This document shows positions 45,125 through 54,595 of a stretch of 64,000 bases of DNA, piece by piece; the stretch's first letter is position 1; each line of letters begins with the position of its first letter. Position numbers and translations under genes: made by a program. The notes under the pieces were generated by a model that saw nothing but the letters and a program-made list of their open reading frames with translations, made no database searches and was not told where the DNA came from. The DNA lies in assembly GCA_965220835.1 (NCBI GenBank), contig OZ244842.1, forward strand, positions 3,348,001-3,412,000, in the 5' to 3' direction. Source of the stretch: Azophilus sp965220835. Lineage in GTDB: Bacteria > Pseudomonadota > Gammaproteobacteria > Pseudomonadales > Azotimanducaceae.

Positions 45125-47629
45125 TCAGGAGCCTAGGCGATAGCGCAGCTTGAGCGTCAATTGGTCGCCAGTGGGGTTGTTCCACGCTGCCTCGAAGAGG
45201 TTTCGAAAGCCGCCCCTGTCCGGCGACTCATTGGCGTTTCGGGTATAGACGACGAACAGGTCGGAAAGCGGCGCGATCTGCCAGCGGTAGCGCGCCTGAA
45301 AGTTGAGGTTCGAAACGTTGAAGTCATCCGCCGCGCCGGGTGGCTTGGTGGTTGGCAGCAGGTCTCCGGGCGCCTCCGGTATGAGGAAGAACTCTTTCTC
45401 CCGGGCTTGGATGCCCACCCACTGCAGGGCCACCCGGAATTGGTGCCGGGCGCTGGGGAAGTAATCCATTGCCAGCGTCGCATAGATGTCCTTGGCATTG
45501 AAGGTGGTGAAGTTGCGGTCTGCCTGGTGCAGCAGCCAGCCGTTGCTGGTGCCGCGCCAGACATCGGCCTCCAAGTTGAAACGTCCGCCTGGACGCCAGG
45601 CCACGGCGACCCAACCGCCGTAGTTGCGCCCGCCGGCCTCTTCGCCGTTGAACTCAAAACCCGCCTCCAGAGACAGCGGTTTGGATGGGTCCGTCTCATA
45701 CTCCAAGGTGAGCCGTTCCCGTTCCTCGATGCGGTAGGTGCCGTTGCCGAAGCTGTTGCGATCTTCGTAACGCTCAGGAAAGAAAGCCAAGCCAAACTCC
45801 AGTTCGTCCAGGTTGTGCAGCGTGAACGATTGGTTGACACCGAACCCCGATTGGGTCAGCCGGCCGCTGCCGTTGATTTCCTGGCGTACGAAAGGTCTGA
45901 AGGAGAAGTCGCGAACCCAGGGAATCCCCGTCCCGCGCCAGTTCATGGTCAGTTCCACGCGGCTGGCGTCGTTGCGCTCAAGGAATCCTAGATCGTTGAT
46001 GTCCAAGCGGTCGTCGTAGCTGTGCAGCGCCAGCTGGTAGCTCAGGCCTTGGCGGGGGGTGTAGACGGTGTCGATGAAAGCGCCGTAGCCCTTGCCTTGC
46101 GGGGCGTCCGGGTCGTCGTCCGCAATGTCGGAATGCAGCAGTTGCCCGTCCACCGCCCAGCGGCCCGCCGCGGACTGGTAGTGGAAATCCAAGCCGTGCA
46201 CATAGGCCTCCCGAGCCGGGTGCACCACGGCGGTGGATATCCAACCGAGACCTCGGTAAACGCCGTCCTGGCCCGTGCGGTCGTACAGCAGGCGCAGGGC
46301 GCCATAGTCGCTGCCATCCTGGTGCAGGTTGAGGCGTCCCGCGTCGAACTTCACGTCGTTTTCGCTGGCGCCCAGCAGGCCGTAGCGGAAAGGGCCGATT
46401 TCGCCGGTCGCCTTCAGCGCGCCGCGCAACTCCGTGGGCTGGCCGAGCTCCCGGTCCGGCACGTCAATGTCGTCGGGCACGGTAGGGGCGCGCGGCCTGC
46501 CGCCGATGCGTCGGGTGTTGACCAGCATGGTTGGCGCAGAGCCCCGGCCGAAAAAGGACCTTAAATCGGCACGCGGCGTGGTGGTGAAGATGTCCTGGCC
46601 TTCTTGGAAGAACAGGCGCTTCTCCGGGAAAAAGGTTTCAAAGGCGGACAGGTTGACGATGACCTGGTCAGACTCCACGTTGCCGAAATCGGGGTTCAGC
46701 GTGGCGGTCACTTGGAAGTTGGTGGATGGCCGCCAGAACAGGTCCACGCCGGCCTTGTAATCGGTCTCGTTCTCCACCTCATCGATGGTGGCCGAGGCAT
46801 AGGGGAAAACGCTCCACTGCTGGCGCGGGTCAACGTCCTTGAGGCTGGCCAGCGGCAGCACGCTCAGAAACCGCGCTTGGGTCAGCGGAATTGGCGGGTT
46901 GGCCCAGCGTTCGCCCGCCATTGCAAACTGGCGGGAGGCGTAAACGCCGATTTGGCGTTCGTCGCCCGCCCGCGGCATGGCCATCTGCGACCAAGGGAAG
47001 AACACCTCGGCCGACCACCCGTCGGCGGTTTCCGCGGTCGCGCCGCTCAGGGCACCGTCCCAATCGGTTCTGAACTGGCGTTCGCGCAGCACGGTGCCGT
47101 CGGTTAGGCTGCCGCCGAGGGCCAGATCGCCCCAATAGCCATACTCGCCGGTTCCGGAGACGTCCAAGGTGAACCCCACCGAATCCCGTCGCACTCGCAT
47201 GTTGTCCCGGGATGAAAATCGGCGCAGCAGGGTGTCCGCGGGCTGCTCCATGTCCCATCCGAGGTACAGGCCAAGCTCCGTGTAGAACACGCGGAACAGG
47301 GTGCGGTAAGGGGGTTTCGCCAAGCTGTCGGGTATGACAACGCGAAAGTCGTCGATGCCGGGCACCTCTGCCCACACGGCCTCATCAAGCCGGCCATCGA
47401 CCTGAACGCCCGCCTCGGCGTGGTCGAACCGGGGCATGGGCGCCGACGCAACTTCCGTAGCCGCCAGCGCAGAGTCCGCGACACCCAGCGGGGAACCACC
47501 GGCCAGGATGGCGGCCAGCGCATACCGCCGCAGCAAGCTGCCGGCGCACCAAGCCGAACGGGACGCATTGGTGGCTACGGCGCTGCCACACGTGGGCGCT
47601 TCCACCCCGGCTTGCGGGGGCGTGGACAT
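45125..47629 (-). CDS. DUF5916 protein: secreted CBM9-like domain plus beta-barrel
   Basis: The 834-residue protein starts with a signal-type region (YALAAILAGGSPLGVADSALA), a CBM9-like domain (VQVDGRLDEAVWAEVPGIDDF ... GWSAEVFFPWSQM), then FFPEKRLFFQEGQDIFTTTPR, the hallmark of DUF5916. The rest is long alternating beta sequence ending RYRLGS, as expected of an outer-membrane barrel. ATG at 47629 is chosen because the frame upstream reads through the dispersed repeat and has no signal peptide. DUF5916 proteins have no established function. It is a single gene. Confidence 0.85.
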   Translation of the reverse strand: MSTPPQAGVEAPTCGSAVATNASRSAWCAGSLLRRYALAAILAGGSPLGVADSALAATEVASAPMPRFDHAEAGVQVDGRLDEAVWAEVPGIDDFRVVIPDSLAKPPYRTLFRVFYTELGLYLGWDMEQPADTLLRRFSSRDNMRVRRDSVGFTLDVSGTGEYGYWGDLALGGSLTDGTVLRERQFRTDWDGALSGATAETADGWSAEVFFPWSQMAMPRAGDERQIGVYASRQFAMAGERWANPPIPLTQARFLSVLPLASLKDVDPRQQWSVFPYASATIDEVENETDYKAGVDLFWRPSTNFQVTATLNPDFGNVESDQVIVNLSAFETFFPEKRLFFQEGQDIFTTTPRADLRSFFGRGSAPTMLVNTRRIGGRPRAPTVPDDIDVPDRELGQPTELRGALKATGEIGPFRYGLLGASENDVKFDAGRLNLHQDGSDYGALRLLYDRTGQDGVYRGLGWISTAVVHPAREAYVHGLDFHYQSAAGRWAVDGQLLHSDIADDDPDAPQGKGYGAFIDTVYTPRQGLSYQLALHSYDDRLDINDLGFLERNDASRVELTMNWRGTGIPWVRDFSFRPFVRQEINGSGRLTQSGFGVNQSFTLHNLDELEFGLAFFPERYEDRNSFGNGTYRIEERERLTLEYETDPSKPLSLEAGFEFNGEEAGGRNYGGWVAVAWRPGGRFNLEADVWRGTSNGWLLHQADRNFTTFNAKDIYATLAMDYFPSARHQFRVALQWVGIQAREKEFFLIPEAPGDLLPTTKPPGAADDFNVSNLNFQARYRWQIAPLSDLFVVYTRNANESPDRGGFRNLFEAAWNNPTGDQLTLKLRYRLGS

Positions 47630-48320
47630 GCAGTGAACAAGAGCCTCACGATGGGACGGCGATCCCCTAGGGAATTGGCGCGGCGCGCCATCCGAGGGCG
47701 GGGTGCCCTCGCTCTGATGGATCCCGCATAGTTCCATGGGAGTTTCGCTGTGCCGAATCTCCAATGCCAACCAAGGGTTCGCGCCATCCCGCTCGCGACG
47801 GGGCCGTCGAATCGCGCTCGCCACCGGGAGATTTGCGAATTGTTTCATGCGAGGCGGTGGCGCTTTCGTTCCCGACGATGGCTGCAACAAGTGTGATTCT
47901 CAAATGTGCTGTAGGGCCGGCTGAAGGCTGGCCGGATGCCGACCGCGCTGGCCAGCACACGAAAGGTGCGCATGGTAACTCAACGCCGTGCTTCATCATT
48001 CTGATCAGTTCTCGGGAGTTTACGCTCTCAACGCCACCCGCGGGGCGCACCCACAGGCGCCTATCCGTTTTGGTTGTCCCGCGAGCTTCGATTCCCATGG
48101 CACGAATGCTCGACCCACCATTTGGGCAGAACCGCCCCGTGATTCCGCACATCAGGGGCGTGGTCAGACAGGGGCGGTGATCGACCACTCCGTTGCGCGG
48201 GCGGCTGAAGCACCAGCAACAACCACTCGCCGCCCAAAAGCAACCGTGCCGATAACGTAAACTGGCTTTCAAGAGTTCAGATACCCTAGCCTTGTGATGC
48301 GGGCAAGCCGGAAATGCGCC
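47630..48320. other. 690-bp intergenic region
   Basis: I support no gene here. A minus-strand frame at 47667-48434 is open for 255 codons but its sequence has no recognisable motif, is unusually rich in Cys, Arg and Ser, and runs antisense into the nucleotidyltransferase gene. The left end contains the third double-hairpin repeat (47676-47711). A long-spaced inverted repeat GTGGTC/GACCAC lies near 48158-48186. Confidence 0.4.
47676..47711 (-). repeat. Double-hairpin repeat, copy 3 (inverted)
   Basis: Read on the minus strand: CGAGGGC-ACCCC-GCCCTCG, GAT, then GGCGC-GCC-GCGCC. It has the same two stems as copies 1 and 2 with different loops, in the opposite orientation. It lies about 50 bp upstream of the DUF5916 start. 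Confidence 0.6.
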
Positions 48321-48605
48321 ATGCACAGATTGATACAAACACACCGAACGCAAATTCTCAGACTCGCAGCTCGTCATGGACTCACCAACATTCGCGTGTT
48401 CGGCTCCATCGCACGCGATGATGCAAGTGAGCATAGCGACATAGACCTGCTGGTGACGCTACCCAAAGGCACAAGCGGGCTTGCTCTAGCAGGCCTGCTT
48501 TTGGACATTCAGGCGTTGCTGCAGCGGCGGGTCGAGGTGTTGACGGAAAACGGTCTCCATCCAATGATTCGGGATAAGGTTCTACGGGAGGCGCAACCGC
48601 TTTGA
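48321..48605 (+). CDS. MntA-type minimal nucleotidyltransferase (orphan antitoxin)
   Basis: The 94-residue protein carries the polymerase-beta-type motif RVFGSIARDDASEHSDIDLLV: GSxAR and a DxD pair, so it should be active. MntA-type proteins usually pair with a HEPN toxin (HepT/DUF86) and detoxify it by adding AMP. No HEPN gene is found on either side: the next gene is a cupin 118 bp downstream. It may be a leftover antitoxin or act on a toxin elsewhere. ATG at 48321 is preferred; in-frame upstream ATGs would add up to nine residues. Confidence 0.8.
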   Translation: MHRLIQTHRTQILRLAARHGLTNIRVFGSIARDDASEHSDIDLLVTLPKGTSGLALAGLLLDIQALLQRRVEVLTENGLHPMIRDKVLREAQPL

Positions 48606-48723
48606 GAATGGCCTCCACAAGGTGCGCAGCGCCCTTGCTCCATGTTCAACAACCGCGGAGTCTTAAGCCACCATAGCTTCAGTTAACAGAGCTTTTTTCC
48701 CAAAGGACAAGGGAGCTTTATCC

Positions 48724-49179
48724 ATGAAAGAGTTAACAGCGTCGGTCGTTCTAAGCGCGGCCGTTTTGGCCAACCCCTTAGCTGCCGTTGCGGGTGAGGG
48801 AGACTCCGTCATGCCAGCGAAGATCAGCAAGGCAGAGCTTGCGGGCAGCCTTTTCGAACGCGATGACATGACCAAGACGGTGCACGAGGATGGCCACACG
48901 ACGCTCGACGTCACCTCGCTGCTCTCCAGCGACGGCAAGTTTGCATCCGGCATGTATCGGTCCGACAAGGTGCGGTTTGAGATTGACGAACCTTATGGCG
49001 TGGATGAGTTCATGTACTTCCTGGAGGGCGGCGTGACCCTGACCTCCGCGGATGGAACGGTGCAGACCATCGAGGCCGGCGAGGCGGTCACCATTCCCAA
49101 GGAGTGGACGGGCACTTGGGACACGGACGGCTACACCAAGATCTGGGTGATTTACTCCGCCGACGGCTCAGGGCTTTAA
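48724..49179 (+). CDS. Secreted cupin-domain protein
   Basis: The 151-residue protein has an N-terminal signal peptide (LTASVVLSAAVLANPLAAVAG) and a cupin_3 (DUF861)-type barrel: GMYRSDKVRFEIDEPYGVDE, FMYFLEGGVTLTSADGT and EAGEAVTIPKEWTGTWDTDG. This is the fold of ureidoglycine aminohydrolase-like and EutQ-like proteins, usually cytosolic; export here is notable. It lies 125 bp upstream of two exported flavoenzyme genes, on the same strand, so a related periplasmic task is possible. Confidence 0.78.
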   Translation: MKELTASVVLSAAVLANPLAAVAGEGDSVMPAKISKAELAGSLFERDDMTKTVHEDGHTTLDVTSLLSSDGKFASGMYRSDKVRFEIDEPYGVDEFMYFLEGGVTLTSADGTVQTIEAGEAVTIPKEWTGTWDTDGYTKIWVIYSADGSGL

Positions 49180-49304
49180 GTCGGCGCGAACGCACCTTTG
49201 GTGGGTTCCGTTGGCGTTGGAGTTTAGCTACCGCCAAAGGCCGGTGATGTCCAGCACAACTCGTCGGACAAAGGGACTCACGAAAATCGGGACAGGAGCA
49301 GAGC

Positions 49305-51209
49305 ATGGCCCGAACCATCACTAGGCGCGACTTTCTCAACGGAGCCGCCCTCGCATTGGCGGCCGGGGCAGCGCTTTCTCCGCGCCAGCTGCTGGCGCTT
49401 GAGGCCGGCATCGCGCCCCCCGCCGGACCCATCGGCAAGAATTACTATCCCCCAACGCGCACGGGCATGCGCGGCGGCCACGAAGGCTCCTTCGAAGTGG
49501 CCCATGCCTTGGCGTGGCGCGGGGAGTTGCCCACGGACTATGCGCTGCTGGACGAGCGTTACGACTTGGTGGTGGTCGGTGCGGGCCTCAGCGGCTTGGC
49601 AGGGGCCTACCTCTACCGCCAGCAGGCCGGGCCGAGCCGTAAGATCTTGATCTTGGACAACCACGATGACTTCGGCGGCCATGCCAAGCGCAACGAGTTC
49701 CACGCCAATGGCCGCATGCTGCTCGGCGTTGGCGGCAGCCTCAATTTGGAACACCAGCAATTCAGCGACACCGTGCATCGCGTGCTTCGGGAGCTTGGCG
49801 TCGACCTTGAGCAGCTGGAAGCGGCTTGCGAGCCCGGCTACTTCATATCCGATCCGCTGGCCAATGTGGGCTACTACCTGAATGCGGAGCGCTACGGGCA
49901 GGACCGCATCGTGCAGGACGCCTCGGCCAGCGTCTGGCTTGGCGGGGGTGGCCATCGGGCGCTGGTGGATTCGCTGGGCTTGCCCGGCGACCAACGGCAG
50001 CGACTGCTGGCCTTGATAGAGGGGGAAAAAGACCTGTTGGACGAACTCTCCCTGGCCAAAACCAAACGCTACATCGACACGACGTCCTACCAGGAATTCC
50101 TAACCACGCGGGCCGGGCTGACGCCGGCCACCATCGCCCTGTTCGAACCCATGCCGAGACTGATCTACGGCCTGGCAACGGACTGCATCTCGGTGACGGA
50201 AGCGTTGATGTTTGGCCTTCCCGGGCTCAAGAGCATTGGTTTTACGGGATCGCTGATCGGCGACCTTTTCGGCTTTGCCAGCGAAGACGTGCGCTATCCC
50301 ATGTTTCCGGACGGCAACGCTTCGGTGGCGCGCCTGCTGGTGCGCAAGCTGATTCCAGAAGTCGCCCGCGGCAGCACGATGCAGGACGTCGTCGAGGCCC
50401 GGTTCGACTACAGCCAGCTGGACCGCCCCGAGTCACCGGTTCGCCTGCGCCTGAACAGCACCGCGGTCAAGGCCGTCAATGTTGAGGACGGCGTTGAGGT
50501 CTCCTACGTGGCGGACGGGCAGGCCTACACCGTCCGTGCCGGGCAGTGCATGCTGGCTTGCTACAACCGGATCATTCCGCACCTGTGCCCCGAACTGCCT
50601 GAAGCGCAGAAGGACAGCCTCAAGTACGCGGTCAAGACGCCTTTCGCCATGGCGAATGTGCTGTTGCGCAGCGGCGCTGCCGTCAACGCGTCCGGCACTG
50701 CTCAGTACTTTTGCCCAGGCAGCTTCTTCGAAGCGGTCAGTCAGGCGCCTCCGGTGAGTATGGCTGCTTACAAGGGAGGCAGTCAGGGCGACGAGCCCAT
50801 GGTGCTCTGGATGGCCCACATGCCGGCGCCGCGGAACAATGGTCAGCAAAATGCCCGCGAGCTGTACCGCTTGGGCCAGCATCGCCTGTTCACGACGCCA
50901 TTTGCAGCCTATGAGGCTGAGATCAAGAACCAGCTGGCCGCCATGTTCGGCCCCAAGGGCTTTGATGCCGACCGCGACATTGAAGCGATCACCGTGAATC
51001 GCTGGTCCCACGGCTACGCCTACGAATACATGGGCCTCTACGATCCTGATTGGGATGACGGCCAAGCCCCCCACGAGTTGGGCCGAAAACCGTTCGGCCG
51101 CATCAGCATCGCCAACTCCGACGCGGAGGGCTCCGCCTACCTGCACGCGGCCATCGATGCCGCGGCACGGGCCGTATCCGAACTGTCGTCGGGCGTTTCC
51201 AAGTCGTGA
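49305..51209 (+). CDS. Tat-exported flavoenzyme, spermidine-dehydrogenase-like, copy A
   Basis: The 634-residue protein starts with a twin-arginine signal, TITRRDFLNGAALALAAGAA. The FAD-binding motif is DLVVVGAGLSGLAGAYLYRQQ followed by LILDNHDDFGGHAKRNEF. Conserved later blocks include FPDGNASVARLLVRKLIP, STMQDVVEARFDYSQLD and ITVNRWSHGYAYEYMG. These fit the periplasmic spermidine-dehydrogenase (SpdH-like) family, which oxidises polyamines; the substrate here is not proven. The next gene is its paralogue and starts within its stop (GTGA). Confidence 0.82.
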   Translation: MARTITRRDFLNGAALALAAGAALSPRQLLALEAGIAPPAGPIGKNYYPPTRTGMRGGHEGSFEVAHALAWRGELPTDYALLDERYDLVVVGAGLSGLAGAYLYRQQAGPSRKILILDNHDDFGGHAKRNEFHANGRMLLGVGGSLNLEHQQFSDTVHRVLRELGVDLEQLEAACEPGYFISDPLANVGYYLNAERYGQDRIVQDASASVWLGGGGHRALVDSLGLPGDQRQRLLALIEGEKDLLDELSLAKTKRYIDTTSYQEFLTTRAGLTPATIALFEPMPRLIYGLATDCISVTEALMFGLPGLKSIGFTGSLIGDLFGFASEDVRYPMFPDGNASVARLLVRKLIPEVARGSTMQDVVEARFDYSQLDRPESPVRLRLNSTAVKAVNVEDGVEVSYVADGQAYTVRAGQCMLACYNRIIPHLCPELPEAQKDSLKYAVKTPFAMANVLLRSGAAVNASGTAQYFCPGSFFEAVSQAPPVSMAAYKGGSQGDEPMVLWMAHMPAPRNNGQQNARELYRLGQHRLFTTPFAAYEAEIKNQLAAMFGPKGFDADRDIEAITVNRWSHGYAYEYMGLYDPDWDDGQAPHELGRKPFGRISIANSDAEGSAYLHAAIDAAARAVSELSSGVSKS

Positions 51210-53143
51210 AGCCAAGTGACCGCGACCTCGGCATGGGCCGCGGCATCACGCGGCGCGACATCCTGCACGGCATTGGCGCCCTCGCCGCCACGGGGCTGAT
51301 GCCCGCCAAGCTGTCCGGGGCCCAAGCTGCGGTCGGTTCAAGCCAGTCATTGCCCCGCTACCCGCCGGCGCTGACCGGCCTGCGCGGCAGCCATGTGGGC
51401 GCTTTCGAGGTGGCCCACGAACTGGCTTGGCAGGGCCGAAGGGACTGGGGCCCCTTGGTCGAGCAGGACGATGGCGACTACGACTTGGTCATCGTTGGCG
51501 CAGGGCTCAGCGGCTTGGCGGCCGCGCACTTCTACCTGAAGGCGCACCCGCAAGCCCGCCTGCTCCTGCTGGACAATCACGACGACTTCGGCGGCCACGC
51601 GAAACGCAATGAGTTCCAGGCTCAAGGGCGCAGATTGATCGGCTACGGTGGCTCCCAGACACTGGAGGCGCCGGCCGCCTATGCCCGGACCACCAAGACG
51701 CTGCTTGCCGACCTCGGCATCGATCTTGACGCCTTTTACGGAGCCTACGACCAAGACTTCTTTCGTCGGCACCGGCTGGGTGGCGCGGTTTTCTTTGACA
51801 AGGCCCATTGGGGCGTGGACCGGATCGTCCACTACGACTTGGGCGGCCTCGGCTACACCCTGCCTTTGGCGGGCGGCGCCGGGGCAAGACGCCGAGGCTT
51901 GGTGCGGGCGGCGGTGGCGGCCATGCCCATGCGGCAGGCGGCCCGGGAGCAGATGCTCGACCTACTTACCGCCACCGACGACGTTTTTCCGGGCCTCAGC
52001 GCCGAGGAGCGCTTGGAAGTGCTTGGCAGCATCAGCTATCGCCGCTATCTCAGCGACCATCTCGGCATCACCGAGCCGCAGGTGTTCGCCGCTTTGGGGC
52101 CGCTGACCACCGATCTTGGCGCTGACATCGCGGCGGTGCCGGCCATCGATGCGCTCTACTACACGGGCCTGCCCGGCTACGAAGCCTCCGGCCTGCCCAA
52201 CTGGGACGACGAAGAGCCTTACATTCACCACTTCCCGGACGGCAATGCCGGCCTTGCCCGCCTGCTGGTGCGCCGGATGATCCCGGATGCGGCGGCGGGC
52301 TCGACCATGCAGGACATCGTGCTGGCCGACTTCGACTACGGCAAGCTCGACATCGCTGGCGCGCCGGTCCGGTTGCGCCTGAACAGCACGGCCGTGCACA
52401 TCCGTCACGACGGAGATCCCAAGTCCGCGAAACGCGTGTTGGTGGACTACGTGCGCCAGGGCCGCCATGGGCGGGCGCAGGGAAAGCAGTGCGTGCTGGC
52501 CTGCTACAACGGGATCATTCCCTTCCTCTGCCCGGAGATGCCCGCGGGGCAGCGGCAGGCGCTCTCAAGCAACCTCAAGACACCCGTGCTGTACACCAAC
52601 GTCGCAGTGAACAACTGGCGTGCCTGGAAGGCGTCCGGCGTGGGGGCGGTCTCAGCGCCGGGCAGCTACCACGTCAGTGCCATGCTCAACTTCCCAGTCA
52701 CCATGGGCGGCTACGAATTCGCCCGCGGGCCGGACGATCCCGTCATCGTGCACATGGAGCGCTTCCCCCACCGACCGAACGCCGGCCTCTCAAAGCGCCA
52801 ACAGGCGCCCTTGGGGCGGCATGAAATGCTCAACACGCCATTCGCAACCATCGAGCGGAACACGCGCCAGCAGCTGGCCGCCATGTTCTCCGAGGCCGGT
52901 TTCGACCCCGCCCGCGACATCGAGGCCATCACGGTCAACCGATGGCCGCACGGCTACGCAACTCGGGATTGGCTGGAAGACGACTACTTCGAAGATGACG
53001 ACGACCCCCGCTACTGGCACGTGCAGGGCCGGCAACCGTTCGGGCGCATCGTGGTCGCCAATTCCGATGCCGGCGCCGAGGCAACGGTCGATGCCGCCAT
53101 CGTCCAGGCGCACCGCGCCGTGCAGGAGCTCAGTGGAGCTTGA
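51206..53143 (+). CDS. Tat-exported flavoenzyme, spermidine-dehydrogenase-like, copy B
   Basis: The 645-residue paralogue of the preceding gene shares most long blocks with it: Tat signal GITRRDILHGIGALAATG, DLVIVGAGLSGLAAAHFYL, LLDNHDDFGGHAKRNEF, FPDGNAGLARLLVRRMIPDA, AGSTMQDIVLADFDYGKLD and ITVNRWPHGYA. The GTG at 51206 overlaps the previous stop; an ATG at 51233 (nine codons later) is also plausible. Differences concentrate in the middle helical part and near the C-terminus (acidic DYFEDDDDPRYWH), which may mean a different substrate or a mixed dimer. Confidence 0.82.
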   Translation: MKPSDRDLGMGRGITRRDILHGIGALAATGLMPAKLSGAQAAVGSSQSLPRYPPALTGLRGSHVGAFEVAHELAWQGRRDWGPLVEQDDGDYDLVIVGAGLSGLAAAHFYLKAHPQARLLLLDNHDDFGGHAKRNEFQAQGRRLIGYGGSQTLEAPAAYARTTKTLLADLGIDLDAFYGAYDQDFFRRHRLGGAVFFDKAHWGVDRIVHYDLGGLGYTLPLAGGAGARRRGLVRAAVAAMPMRQAAREQMLDLLTATDDVFPGLSAEERLEVLGSISYRRYLSDHLGITEPQVFAALGPLTTDLGADIAAVPAIDALYYTGLPGYEASGLPNWDDEEPYIHHFPDGNAGLARLLVRRMIPDAAAGSTMQDIVLADFDYGKLDIAGAPVRLRLNSTAVHIRHDGDPKSAKRVLVDYVRQGRHGRAQGKQCVLACYNGIIPFLCPEMPAGQRQALSSNLKTPVLYTNVAVNNWRAWKASGVGAVSAPGSYHVSAMLNFPVTMGGYEFARGPDDPVIVHMERFPHRPNAGLSKRQQAPLGRHEMLNTPFATIERNTRQQLAAMFSEAGFDPARDIEAITVNRWPHGYATRDWLEDDYFEDDDDPRYWHVQGRQPFGRIVVANSDAGAEATVDAAIVQAHRAVQELSGA

Positions 53144-53301
53144 GCTAAACGCTAGGAGGCTGCTGTGCATCTCTGCGTTAATCGCCTCGTTTCCTGCCTT
53201 TGCCTCCCCGCCTGGCGAGGGCGCCGCAGCCGTTTTTGACATTTTGCAGATTGAATCTTCAAATTGTCAGTATTCAATCTGCAATTCGTCAATTGAACGG
53301 C

Positions 53302-54348
53302 TCACCCCTGCGCCAGCAGTGATCGAAGGTCGATGATTGCCGCGTTGACGCGGGAGATGTGGGAGGCCATCACCAAGGAGTGGTTGGCCAGAAAGCCCAT
53401 GCCGCTGCCGTTCAGCACCATTGGGCTCCAGAGTGTGTCCTGGGTCGGTTCCAGGTCGCGAATGATCTGCTGGACGCTGACGCGGGCGTTCTTGTTGTCC
53501 AGCACGTCGCCGAAGTCGTGCTCGATGGCCCGCAGCAGGTGCAGCAACGCCCAAGTCTGCCCCCGGGCTTCGTAGAACACGTCGTCGATTTCGAGCCAAG
53601 GCGTCTTGAATTCCTGCTCGCCGGGCGCGTCGGTGGCTTGCACGGCGGCGGCGTCTCCCGCCAAGTCGACGTTCAGCTGGCGCTTGCCGACGCTGGCGGA
53701 GAGCCGCTGCGCCAGGCTGCCCAGCCGCGTCCCCACCCCTTGCAGCCATTGTTGAAGGTTGTCCGCCCGGGCGTAGAACTGCGCGCCGGGCTCGGCAGGG
53801 TCCGCCAAGCGGCCTAGGTAGGCGTTGACGTGGCGGATGCCTTGGCGGTACTCGCCCTCGCTGCTGGGGAATATCCAGCTGGAGTTGTCGAAGAAGAACT
53901 GGCCCTCGGCCAACTGCAGGTCCGCATCCTCCGCGGACTGGCTTTGGGAGCGGGCGAAGTCGATGCGGTAGGCGCGGGCTGCATCGCGAATCTGCACCAA
54001 AACGCCAAACTCCCAATTGGGGATGTTGTCCATCCACACGCCCGGCGGGAATAAGTCGTTGGACAGGTAGCCGCCGCGCTTTTCAAGCAGGGTTTCGGCC
54101 AGCTGAATGAGAGTGGCCGTGGTGGTGGTGCCAATGACGACAGCCCCGCCAGGTGCCGCGGACCCAAGCGCGGCGTTTTGCCGCACGTCGAAGGGCGCTG
54201 GCTCATCATTCCACCACCAGCCGAGGAAGACGCAGGCACCGAGATAGGCCAAGACCAGGCCGACGGCCGCCTTAACGCCCAGCTTGCCCGCGCCGCCGAA
54301 CCCCGGAGCATTGAAACTGGGCTTGGCCCGCCAGAATTTCCAGTTCAT
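53302..54348 (-). CDS. DUF2333 membrane-anchored protein
   Basis: The 348-residue protein has one N-terminal membrane helix (LGVKAAVGLVLAYLGACVFLG) and a large periplasmic domain containing GGYLSNDLFPPGVWMDN, NWEFGVLVQIRDAARAYRID, EGQFFFDNSSWIFPSSEGEY and MVLNGSGMGFLANHSLVMA, which match DUF2333. Function is unknown; the family is widespread in gammaproteobacteria. It is on the minus strand, 232 bp downstream of the lipoprotein gene. Confidence 0.88.
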   Translation of the reverse strand: MNWKFWRAKPSFNAPGFGGAGKLGVKAAVGLVLAYLGACVFLGWWWNDEPAPFDVRQNAALGSAAPGGAVVIGTTTTATLIQLAETLLEKRGGYLSNDLFPPGVWMDNIPNWEFGVLVQIRDAARAYRIDFARSQSQSAEDADLQLAEGQFFFDNSSWIFPSSEGEYRQGIRHVNAYLGRLADPAEPGAQFYARADNLQQWLQGVGTRLGSLAQRLSASVGKRQLNVDLAGDAAAVQATDAPGEQEFKTPWLEIDDVFYEARGQTWALLHLLRAIEHDFGDVLDNKNARVSVQQIIRDLEPTQDTLWSPMVLNGSGMGFLANHSLVMASHISRVNAAIIDLRSLLAQG

Positions 54349-54391
54349 TTTCGCTTACTGCCCCGCGACCGGACTGTGGCCGGGCACCATA

Positions 54392-54482
54392 GCACTACCG
54401 GGGGTCCGAAGGTTGTTTTTCTTGAGCGCAGAGTGAGACTTTCACCGAAGCCGACGTCGCCGCCGGTCCAAGGCGTCGCCTC
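54392..54482. repeat. Tandem repeat unit A downstream of the lipoprotein gene
   Basis: About 91 bp, beginning GCACTACCGGGGGTCCG and ending AAGGCGTCGCCTC, is repeated with about 80 percent identity at 54505-54595 (period 113 bp). Read on the minus strand it still encodes EATP but has lost the stop codon. It looks like a duplicated copy of the lipoprotein gene's 3' end plus downstream DNA. Confidence 0.75.
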
Positions 54483-54504
54483 ACGGGCGCTTTCGGAAAA
54501 GATT

Positions 54505-54595
54505 GCACTGCCGGGGTGCCGGAGGTTGCCTTTCTTGATCGCAGAATGAGACTTTCACCGAAGTCGACGGTGCAGCCGGCCTAAGGCGTCGCTTC
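54505..54595. repeat. Tandem repeat unit B, overlapping the lipoprotein stop
   Basis: This unit begins GCACTGCCGGGGTGCCG and ends AAGGCGTCGCTTC. It includes the last four codons and stop of the minus-strand lipoprotein gene. Both units contain the perfectly shared run GAGACTTTCACCGAAG, which may be part of an mRNA 3'-end structure. Confidence 0.75.

Noticed and set aside
47667..48434. A 255-codon minus-strand frame in the gap upstream of the DUF5916 gene
   Set aside because: It runs antisense through the nucleotidyltransferase gene and through the hairpin repeat, and its peptide has no recognisable domain. I considered a decayed transposase but saw no DDE or HUH motif.
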